From Candidatus Omnitrophota bacterium (GTDB taxonomy: Bacteria > Omnitrophota > Koll11 > Zapsychrales > Fredricksoniimonadaceae), in the NCBI GenBank assembly GCA_015233705.1, contig JADFXE010000014.1, positions 1-21,449 on the forward strand: a DNA stretch of 21,449 nt, given 5' to 3'. A program made the translations under genes and the position numbers. How positions within the stretch are numbered: position 1 is the stretch's first letter; each line of letters starts with the position of its first letter. The notes beneath the pieces were generated by a model that saw only the letters and a list, made by a program, of their open reading frames with translations, was not told the origin of the DNA and ran no database searches. Positions 1-5,687 of this stretch are shown here, one piece after another.

Positions 1-1145
1 CCTGTCCCGCCGCAGACCACGCAGCCTGTGCCTTTGTAGAGCGTGACCGTGCTCGGTGATTCATCTTCATCGTCACTGGAATATTTTATGCCGAGTTCTT
101 CAGAGGATGTCTTATTTTCAAAGAACAGCTTCGGCGATATCCCGCATTGTGTGGCGAGGCGCTCAATTGTTTGGGCGCTGGCCGTGTAGGCGGTACGGCA
201 TTGTTCGCAGATCTTGGGGGCCAGGCGTTGGGCGACCGCGCCGATGACAGCGTAGGAGACCATGTAGCTTTCCAGTCCCATGTTGACCAGACGCACGACC
301 GTGCCGATCGCGCTGTTGGCATGCAAGCTGGTGAGGACCAAATGTCCGGTGATCGAGGCGCGGATAGCGATCTCGGCAGTTTCTTTGTCGCGGATCTCAC
401 CGATGAGCACAATGTTCGGGTCCTGGCGCAGGATCGCCTTGAGACCCGAGGCAAAATCCTCGTCGCCCTTCTTTTTGATGTCGCATTGATTGATCCCGTC
501 GATCTGGTACTCCACCGGATCTTCCATCGTCACGATATTGACTTCAGGTGTGTGCAGCCGGTGGAGCAGGGAGTAGAGGGTTGTGGTTTTGCCGCTTCCC
601 GTCGGTCCGCTCACGATGAAAAGACCGCTGCGCCGCTGAATGACCTGTTCTAGGCGGGTGGCGTCTTTGGCGTTGAGCCCAAGTCTTTTTAAGTCAACCA
701 TGCCGCCGCCTTTGTTGAGAATGCGCAGCACGATTTTGTCGCCCAGGATGGTCGGGAAGGTGGAGACGCGGAAATCAAATTCCTGCTGGCCGATCTTGAC
801 CGAGAAACGTCCGTCGGCGGCCTTGCGGCTGTTGGCCGCATCGGTCGGCAGGTTGGCCAGGATCCTGACTCTTGGAGTAATGAGGATGTTCAGCGAATGT
901 TTGATCGCGAGCGCTTCGTAGAGTTTTCCGTCGATACGAAAACGGACGCGCAGGTGTTCCTGAAAAGGCTCGAGGTGAATGTCGCTGGCCCGCGTGACGA
1001 TGGCTTCCGACAGGATCATGTCCACGACCTGGCTGGTCAGGTTTGCGGTATTAGCCTGAAACTGGGGAGTTTGTTTCCAGGTGCTTTTCCTGGGATCAGC
1101 CTGGTTATTGACAAGGGCATCAAAGCGCTCTTTGAGTGATGTCAT
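1..1145 (-). CDS. GspE/PilB-type secretion/pilus assembly ATPase, partial (3' end outside window)
   Basis: Hexameric AAA-type ATPase that powers type II secretion or type IV pilus extension at the cytoplasmic face of the inner membrane. Reading the minus strand from ATG at 1145 gives 381 codons before the window edge. Visible motifs: a GspE signature RASDIHLEP (residues 52-60), Walker A GPTGSGKTT (180-188), the Asp box around MEDPVEY (207-213), Walker B ILRQDPNIVLIGEIRD (238-253), the His box SLHANS (273-278), then CEQC (313-316) and CVVC (375-378), a zinc-binding four-Cys element as in GspE and PilB but not in PilT. The start is fixed by an in-frame TAA at 1163-1161, only five codons upstream. 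The roughly 140-residue N-terminal MshEN/GspE-N domain found in most relatives is therefore absent. Whether it serves pili or secretion cannot be told from this fragment. Confidence 0.93.
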   Translation of the reverse strand, partial: MTSLKERFDALVNNQADPRKSTWKQTPQFQANTANLTSQVVDMILSEAIVTRASDIHLEPFQEHLRVRFRIDGKLYEALAIKHSLNILITPRVRILANLPTDAANSRKAADGRFSVKIGQQEFDFRVSTFPTILGDKIVLRILNKGGGMVDLKRLGLNAKDATRLEQVIQRRSGLFIVSGPTGSGKTTTLYSLLHRLHTPEVNIVTMEDPVEYQIDGINQCDIKKKGDEDFASGLKAILRQDPNIVLIGEIRDKETAEIAIRASITGHLVLTSLHANSAIGTVVRLVNMGLESYMVSYAVIGAVAQRLAPKICEQCRTAYTASAQTIERLATQCGISPKLFFENKTSSEELGIKYSSDDEDESPSTVTLYKGTGCVVCGGT

Positions 1146-1253
1146 AAGTGTTCCACGGCATTATGGTTGAGCCAATATATGAATGATACTGCAATGATCC
1201 GGATGAATCTACAAAAAAACTAGGGATTCTTGCGGCTGACTGACGCAGCTTGC

Positions 1254-1281
1254 TTGACAACAGTCTTCTATCTGTTAGCAT
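1254..1281 (+). promoter_or_regulatory. Putative sigma-70 promoter for the YceI gene
   Basis: TTGACA at 1254-1259 and TAGCAT at 1276-1281, separated by 16 bp. Transcription would start near 1288, upstream of the Shine-Dalgarno sequence of the yceI-like gene. The -35 box is a perfect match and the -10 box matches 4 of 6 positions. Predicted by eye only. Confidence 0.5.
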
Positions 1282-1322
1282 AAGAATGTTCGTTAATGAA
1301 ACAGGTAAGAAAGGTGGGGTAT

Positions 1323-1928
1323 ATGAAAAATTTACGCAATGTGATCGCTTTTGCCGTCGTGGCAGGGTTGGCTGTTCTTTGGCCGGTATCCGGGTTCTCG
1401 GCGCCGATCTATGATATTGACAAGGCCCATTCCTCATTCGGTTTTTCCGTGACGCACATGATGATCTCTCATGTGACGGGCGGGTTCGGGGATTATGATG
1501 GTCAGATAGTGTTCAGCGCAGATGATCTGGCCAGCAGCAAGTTCGATTTCACGGTCAAGGCCGCCAGCATCGATACCCGCAATGAAATGCGCGACAAGCA
1601 TCTGCGGACCGGTGATTTTTTTGATGTCGAGAAATATCCGTTGATCACTTTCAAAAGCAAGAAAGTGGCTGCCAGCGGAGATAAGAAGTATGTGGTCACC
1701 GGAGACCTGACCATGAAGGATGTGACCAAAGAGGTCGAGATCCCGGTCACGGTTTTGGGTCCGGTGCCGAGCCCGTTTGGTCCTGGCACAGCGATCGGCA
1801 TTGCCGCGCAGTTCTCGCTCAACCGTCAGGATTATCACGTCAATTGGAACAAGGCCCTGGATAATGGTGGCGTCATGGTCGGGGATGTGGTGGATGTGAC
1901 CGTGAACATTGAGGCGCACGCGAAGTAA
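1323..1928 (+). CDS. YceI family exported protein
   Basis: YceI-like proteins are periplasmic lipocalin-like beta-barrels that bind isoprenoid or other amphiphilic lipids; most have no defined reaction. The 201-residue product has a signal peptide (MKNLRN, a hydrophobic core, then a cut near GFSA/PIYDID). The mature part opens with the family's YDIDKAHSSFGFSVTHM and continues through the conserved MRDKHLRTGDFFDVEKYP and a C-terminal VNIEA strand, so the domain is complete and of normal length. A longer frame begins at ATG 1296, but ATG 1323 is preferred: it has AAGGTGGGG at 1311-1319 just upstream and puts the signal peptide's basic end first. It is transcribed away from the secretion ATPase gene and has its own promoter candidate. 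The substrate cannot be predicted. Confidence 0.93.
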   Translation: MKNLRNVIAFAVVAGLAVLWPVSGFSAPIYDIDKAHSSFGFSVTHMMISHVTGGFGDYDGQIVFSADDLASSKFDFTVKAASIDTRNEMRDKHLRTGDFFDVEKYPLITFKSKKVAASGDKKYVVTGDLTMKDVTKEVEIPVTVLGPVPSPFGPGTAIGIAAQFSLNRQDYHVNWNKALDNGGVMVGDVVDVTVNIEAHAK

Positions 1929-1939
1929 AAAAGAAGAAG

Positions 1940-2047
1940 GTCAGCCGTCAGCAGTGAGGGGCGGAAGGCAATAAGCGCTGTTGATTTGTCGAGGTTTTAA
2001 TCGGTTAATGGTGTTTAACTGCTGACAGTTGACTGCTGACAGCTGAC
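1940..2047. repeat. Iterated 7-bp word inverted repeat (GTCAGCN type)
   Basis: The left arm holds two heptamers in register, GTCAGCC and GTCAGCA (1940-1953). The right arm holds four heptamers in register as reverse complements: TGCTGAC, AGTTGAC, TGCTGAC, AGCTGAC (2020-2047). Positions 1940-1955 pair with 2032-2047 at 15 of 16 positions around a loop of about 75 bp. It fills the yceI/sigma-factor spacer. It resembles two other spacers in this window in design but not in word sequence. Confidence 0.8.
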
Positions 2048-2062
2048 TTTTATTTGATCGTT

Positions 2063-2659
2063 ATGATTTCCGAAAAGAATAAATCCAGCTATCCTTCCAA
2101 AATCTCCGATCCGTCAACCTGGGTCGACAGCCACGGCGATTATCTTTTCCGTTACGCGCTCATGCGTCTGCGCAACAAGGAGCTTGCCGAGAACATGGTT
2201 CAGGAGACTTTCCTGGCCGCCCTGACCGCGCGCCATTCCTTCAGCGGCCGGTCTTCCGAACGCACTTGGCTGACCGGCATCCTCAAGCACAAGATGATCG
2301 ATCAGTTCCGCAAGAGCTTCCGCGAGAAGTCGGTTTCCGAGATCCAGACGGATGAAGAGCAGACCATTGATCAGTTCTATGATGCCATGGAAAATCCCAA
2401 GGGGTATCCCAAGGAATGGATGCCTGAGCCTGAGTCGGTCCTGCATTCCAAGGAATTCTGGCAGACCTTCCGGAGCTGTCTCGGGCATTTGCCTGAACGC
2501 ACGGCCAGCGCCTTCAGCATGCGCGAGCTGGACGACATGGCCACCAAAGACATCTGTAAGGAGCTGGGGATATCGCCCACTAACCTGTGGGTGATCTTGC
2601 ACAGGGCGAGATTGCAGTTAAGGGCATGTTTGGAACAGAACTGGTTCGAAAAGAAATGA
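2063..2659 (+). CDS. ECF-type RNA polymerase sigma factor (resembles TIGR02943 family)
   Basis: Alternative sigma factor directing RNA polymerase to a dedicated promoter set. The 198-residue protein has sigma region 2 at about residues 25-85 (HGDYLFRYALMRLRNKE, then ENMVQETFLAAL, then RTWLTGILKHKMIDQFRK) and region 4 at about 135-195 (GHLPERTASAF, KDICKELGISPTNLWVILH, RARLQLRACLEQNWF). No extra C-terminal domain is present. The PTNLWVxLHRARLxLRxCLExxWF ending recalls the TIGR02943 group, which typically pairs with a small zinc-finger protein, as here. The frame opens at a TTG at 2054, but ATG 2063 is the likelier start; no good Shine-Dalgarno is visible because the start abuts a repeat. Its stop overlaps the next gene's ATG by 4 bp, so the pair is probably translationally coupled. 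Confidence 0.92.
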   Translation: MISEKNKSSYPSKISDPSTWVDSHGDYLFRYALMRLRNKELAENMVQETFLAALTARHSFSGRSSERTWLTGILKHKMIDQFRKSFREKSVSEIQTDEEQTIDQFYDAMENPKGYPKEWMPEPESVLHSKEFWQTFRSCLGHLPERTASAFSMRELDDMATKDICKELGISPTNLWVILHRARLQLRACLEQNWFEKK

Positions 2660-2964
2660 AGACGCCGTCGAATTGGGAAGAGGAAACATCGGTACCGCTG
2701 GTCACCTCCTGCAAGCAGGCAGCGCGGCTGGTTTCGCTTTTCTGTGAGCGCAGGCTTTCGCTGCGGGAATTGCTTTCCATGCGCATTCATCTGTTCATGT
2801 GCAAGACCTGCGCACGCTACAGGCGTCAGATCTCCGCTCTCCGTCAGATCTTCATCCGCCACCAAGAGGTCCTCGAAAACACGCCTCCTTCTGACTCTGA
2901 AAAGTTAAGTGACTCGGCCCGGCAGAAGATCAAGGTCCGGCTGGCAGACCAAAAACGATCGTAG
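2656..2964 (+). CDS. zf-HC2 zinc-finger protein, probable anti-sigma factor
   Basis: Short protein (102 residues) whose gene starts inside the stop codon of the ECF sigma factor (ATGA overlap at 2656-2659), the usual place for a cognate anti-sigma factor. Around residues 19-52 it has C19, then H45-x3-C49-x2-C52 (HLFMCKTC), the HC2-type zinc-finger arrangement that folds against the sigma factor. There is no hydrophobic stretch able to span a membrane, and the C-terminal half is short, charged and probably flexible, so it looks cytoplasmic and not a membrane-tethered regulator. Zinc-finger anti-sigma proteins of this kind can be redox-responsive, but nothing here proves it. The pairing is inferred from overlap and family precedent. 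Confidence 0.82.
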   Translation: MKTPSNWEEETSVPLVTSCKQAARLVSLFCERRLSLRELLSMRIHLFMCKTCARYRRQISALRQIFIRHQEVLENTPPSDSEKLSDSARQKIKVRLADQKRS

Positions 2965-2974
2965 ATGTTTAGCG

Positions 2975-3053
2975 GTGTCATTGCGAGGAGCGAAGCGACG
3001 AAGCAATCTCCCTAAAAGATTGCTTCGCCCAAAAGACGGGCTCGCAATGACAC
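2975..3053. repeat. Long palindromic intergenic repeat (GTCATTGCGAG...CTCGCAATGAC type)
   Basis: GTGTCATTGCGAG at 2975-2987 is exactly mirrored by CTCGCAATGACAC at 3041-3053, and nested inside it CGAAGCAATCT (2999-3009) is mirrored by AGATTGCTTCG (3017-3027). The result is a long cruciform-capable element of about 79 bp. From memory, repeats of this wording (ATTGCGAGGAGCGAAGCGAC) occur as scattered intergenic elements in many unrelated bacteria. No coding potential was seen in the 2965-3097 spacer. Confidence 0.85.
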
Positions 3054-3097
3054 GGAGAGAATCTTGACGGAGTTCTTGCGGGAGCAAACATTTACAA

Positions 3098-3985
3098 ATG
3101 ATCTCTATGGAAATCTTTGAAGAAAATATCTGCGGCTGGCGTTGTTATCGTCTGTCGGCCGGTGACGTTTCACTTGGCGTTGTTCCTGCTATCGGCGGAC
3201 GGATCCTCTCGTTGACTTTTCGCGGCGAGGAGCTTTTGTACGTTCACGGTCCTGAGGCTGGCCGGACGTATGATTTCAGTGCGGTCAAGGATCTGCGTTC
3301 TTTTAAGAAAGATTTCGGTTTCCGGATCTGGGGTGGGGACAAGACCTGGATCGCGCCGGAAAAAGACTGGTGGGAGAGTATTCCGCCGCTGGAGCTGGAT
3401 GCCGGGCAATATGCTTTTGAGGCCCACGGCACGGGCGTTGTGATGACAAGTCCGGTCTGCCGGGAGACCGGTCTGCAGCTGACGCGTAGGGTTTCGCTGG
3501 CTTCCGACGGAGTTATTAGTCTGGAGCAGGATTTCTTCAATACGACTTCGCGCGAGATCGTGCGGGGGATCTGGAACGTAACGCAGGTCCTGAAGCCGTT
3601 TGATGTTTATGTCCCGGCTGATCTGAAGAATGTCCGATCGTATTATCATGAGGATCCTACGCTGCCCAGACACGAGGTTGAGCTGGTTTCGGAGGACGGT
3701 TGGGTCAAGATAGCGTGCTCAGGCAATGTTTGCTACAAGTTTGGCGCCATGGTGAGGGAAGGCAAAGCTGTTCTTGTCCGGGAAACCGCCAGGGGAAAGG
3801 TTGCGATCGCATATTCCTTTTCTGCTGATCCGGATCGGCGGTATGCACATAATTCGATCGTTGAGGTTTTTAATGCCGAGCGGTATGGTTACGGCGAGAT
3901 CGAGATCCACTCACCGCTTTTGCGGATCCCTCCGCTGGGGCGCGGCGCTTTCAGGCAGGAATGGCGCCTGAGCGTGGATTCTTAG
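3098..3985 (+). CDS. DUF4380-like protein with sugar-mutarotase-type fold
   Basis: The product (295 residues; Met4 at 3107 is an alternative start) resembles DUF4380 proteins, a family with the beta-sandwich fold of aldose 1-epimerases and other carbohydrate-binding domains. Evidence: the N-terminal SLGVVPAIGGRILSLTFRG (about residues 25-43), typical of the first strands of this fold; a central FRIWGGDKTWIAPEKDWW (about 75-92) followed by PPLELD, the family's most recognisable block; and a C-terminal EIEIHSPL strand region. No signal peptide and no membrane segment are visible, so it is probably cytoplasmic. Catalytic residues are not established for this family and no function is assigned. 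A GGAG at 3081-3084 lies rather far upstream of the start. It stands alone between a repeat and a new promoter. Confidence 0.72.
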   Translation: MISMEIFEENICGWRCYRLSAGDVSLGVVPAIGGRILSLTFRGEELLYVHGPEAGRTYDFSAVKDLRSFKKDFGFRIWGGDKTWIAPEKDWWESIPPLELDAGQYAFEAHGTGVVMTSPVCRETGLQLTRRVSLASDGVISLEQDFFNTTSREIVRGIWNVTQVLKPFDVYVPADLKNVRSYYHEDPTLPRHEVELVSEDGWVKIACSGNVCYKFGAMVREGKAVLVRETARGKVAIAYSFSADPDRRYAHNSIVEVFNAERYGYGEIEIHSPLLRIPPLGRGAFRQEWRLSVDS

Positions 3986-4018
3986 ATAAGGCTGGAGCGG
4001 AGATTTCTGTCTGGGGGG

Positions 4019-4047
4019 TTGACATTAGCCTCAGGACGTCTTATAAA
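4019..4047 (+). promoter_or_regulatory. Strong sigma-70-like promoter for the tandem response regulators
   Basis: TTGACA (4019-4024), a 17-bp spacer, then TATAAA (4042-4047). This is the best consensus match in the window. It would start transcription near 4054, about 40 bases before the first response-regulator start codon, and may drive the following genes up to addB because no terminator is visible between them. Confidence 0.65.
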
Positions 4048-4094
4048 AGATAAGGATATATAAATTTTTTAATGATTAAACGTGGGGAAAAGCC

Positions 4095-4472
4095 ATGGAA
4101 CAGCCAAAAAAGATACTTGTTGTTGATGATGATCCTGTTATCCAGAAGATCGCCAGCGAGACTCTTCGTAAAGCAGGATATGATGTGAAGATCGCGGTGG
4201 ATGGCGTGCAGGCCATGGCTGCACTTAAGGCGGATAAACCCGACCTGATGGTCCTTGACATCATGATGCCGGAGATGAACGGCTATGACGTCTGCGAGAA
4301 GGTTAAATTCGATCCTGACCTGAAAGAGATCCCTATTATTGTTCTGTCGTCCCGTGACCAGGAGTTGGACCCGCGTTTGGGGGCTCTTATGGATATCGAG
4401 TATCTGCACAAATCTTGCACGCCCAAGGAGCTTGTTTCCAAGGTGAACAAGATCATCGTGTCCCGGGGGTAG
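4095..4472 (+). CDS. Stand-alone response regulator receiver protein (first of tandem pair)
   Basis: Single CheY-like receiver domain (125 residues) with no output domain. Acidic pocket D11-D12-D13 in the opening ILVVDDDP, phosphoacceptor D55 in LMVLDIMMPEMNG, switch Ser at S85 in IIVLSS, and K106 in YLHKSCT. The Lys is followed by Ser where most receivers have Pro. With no DNA-binding or enzymatic output it would act by protein-protein contact or phosphotransfer. It is preceded by a strong promoter and by GGGGAAAAG before the ATG. A second receiver follows 36 bp downstream, and the two share 57 identical bases at their 3' ends. No histidine kinase is present here, so its partner is unknown. 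Confidence 0.92.
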   Translation: MEQPKKILVVDDDPVIQKIASETLRKAGYDVKIAVDGVQAMAALKADKPDLMVLDIMMPEMNGYDVCEKVKFDPDLKEIPIIVLSSRDQELDPRLGALMDIEYLHKSCTPKELVSKVNKIIVSRG

Positions 4473-4875
4473 GTTTAAATTGGTTTTTACTGATTGGGGA
4501 GTAAGTTTATGGGTCAGAAGAAAAGAATACTTGTTGTAGACGATGAATTGTCTATCGTAAAGACGGTCAGTAATGTGCTGAATTTGGAAGGCTACGAAGT
4601 TGCAGTGGCTTCTGACGGCATGAAGGCCTTGGTAGCAATGAAGGCTAATAAGCCGGATTTACTGATTCTTGATTTGGGAATGCCGGTTATGAGTGGTTAT
4701 GACCTTTGCCAGACGCTTGCTCTTGACGATGATCTCAAAGACATTCCGATCGTCATTTTAACCTCGCATGATCAAGACAAAGCTATTCACTTGGGCATAT
4801 ACATGGATGTCGAGTACTTGCACAAATCTTGCACGCCCAAGGAGCTTGTTTCCAAGGTGAACAAGATCATCGTGT
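4405..4875 (+). repeat. 57-bp exact direct repeat shared by the two receiver genes
   Basis: Positions 4405-4461 and 4819-4875 are identical over 57 bases, covering the C-terminal alpha4-beta5-alpha5 end of both receivers. The upstream parts of the genes differ widely, including at synonymous positions. The span given covers both copies and the sequence between them. Confidence 0.9.
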
Positions 4876-4886
4876 GCCGGGGATAA
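4509..4886 (+). CDS. Stand-alone response regulator receiver protein (second of tandem pair)
   Basis: A 125-residue single receiver domain: acidic residues D11-D12, phosphoacceptor D55 in LLILDLGMPVMSG, switch T85, and K106 in YLHKSCT. ATG 4509 is chosen over an in-frame TTG at 4494 because GGGGAG (4496-4501) sits 7 bases upstream and the protein then starts exactly like its neighbour. Overall it is clearly a paralogue of the upstream receiver. Most of the two genes has diverged at both nucleotide and protein level, but bases 4819-4875 are identical to 4405-4461. As in its sister, Ser replaces the usual Pro after the conserved Lys. No output domain. Confidence 0.92.
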   Translation: MGQKKRILVVDDELSIVKTVSNVLNLEGYEVAVASDGMKALVAMKANKPDLLILDLGMPVMSGYDLCQTLALDDDLKDIPIVILTSHDQDKAIHLGIYMDVEYLHKSCTPKELVSKVNKIIVCRG

Positions 4887-4923
4887 CCTCTGCGTGAGAC
4901 CTTCCTGGCTGTAAGGCGGATGT

Positions 4924-5661
4924 ATGCGCAAAAATTTCATATCTTTTACGATCGCCGTTCTTCTGGGTGTCCTTCCTGTTCTTGCCCAACAGGCATCTTT
5001 CCAGCAGTATAATCCTGACGTAGACAAGTATGTTTTCACGTCGAGTTTTATCACGAGCCTGAGCTATTTTAATCGTGTAGCCTTGCGCCTGAAAGGTGAG
5101 GCCCAGCTCAAGGTCGGCACGAGCACGGATGAGAAGATGATCAAGTCTTTCATGGATGACCGGACTCTTGATAACACGGAGCTTCGGATCGCCAGGAATT
5201 ATTTGACCAGGTATGCCAAGTCCCGCAATGCCCTCATTGGTAAGGTTGCTAGTCGTGCGATCGAGGCGTATGACAAGGTCTTGGCGATCAGCGTCAAGGA
5301 GAAAGAGCTTTGGCAGGAATTTCACAGTTATAAACTTGCTGGAAAGCCCAAAGACTTCGACGAAGAGCGTTTTGTGCGCCAGCAAGTATTTCAGGCAAGT
5401 GAGAAAAAAGCAGCGGCCAAGGGGCTGATCGAGGCGAGTGCATTGATCCGGCCAGTGCTTTTGAGCGCGGCCTTGTGCGAGAACGATGCCTGCATGTCGC
5501 TGGCGATCACCCAGGTGGAGCGCGACAAGCTGAACAGCAAGCTGGATTCCTTTGCCCGCGCCAGCATGGACTGGGGGATGAAGGAAGGTCAGAGCACGAT
5601 CGAGGCCTGTGTTGCTCTCATCCGTGAAGTCCTGGAAGATAAGATCTACATAAGCAAGTAA
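4924..5661 (+). CDS. Exported protein of unknown function
   Basis: I do not recognise this 245-residue protein. It starts with a clear Sec signal peptide: basic MRKN, a hydrophobic stretch (FISFTIAVLLGVLPV), and a cleavage-like VLA/QQ at about residue 21, so the mature protein should be periplasmic or outside the cell. No lipobox Cys is present at the cut. The mature part is rich in charged residues and reads as mostly helical (for example ASEKKAAAKGLIEASALI), with a Cys pair in LCENDACM around residue 190 that could form a disulfide. Start: ATG 4924 with AAGGCGGA just upstream. It follows the receiver genes by 37 bp and precedes the addA-like gene by 26 bp, so it probably shares a transcript with both, but no functional link is evident. 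Confidence 0.8.
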   Translation: MRKNFISFTIAVLLGVLPVLAQQASFQQYNPDVDKYVFTSSFITSLSYFNRVALRLKGEAQLKVGTSTDEKMIKSFMDDRTLDNTELRIARNYLTRYAKSRNALIGKVASRAIEAYDKVLAISVKEKELWQEFHSYKLAGKPKDFDEERFVRQQVFQASEKKAAAKGLIEASALIRPVLLSAALCENDACMSLAITQVERDKLNSKLDSFARASMDWGMKEGQSTIEACVALIREVLEDKIYISK

Positions 5662-5687
5662 CAAGATAGCGTGTCCCGCTTTCCCTC

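Noticed and set aside
1120..1437. A minus-strand frame over the gspE/yceI divergent region
   Set aside because: It overlaps the start of the ATPase gene in another frame, the yceI promoter and the yceI signal peptide, and has no family likeness.
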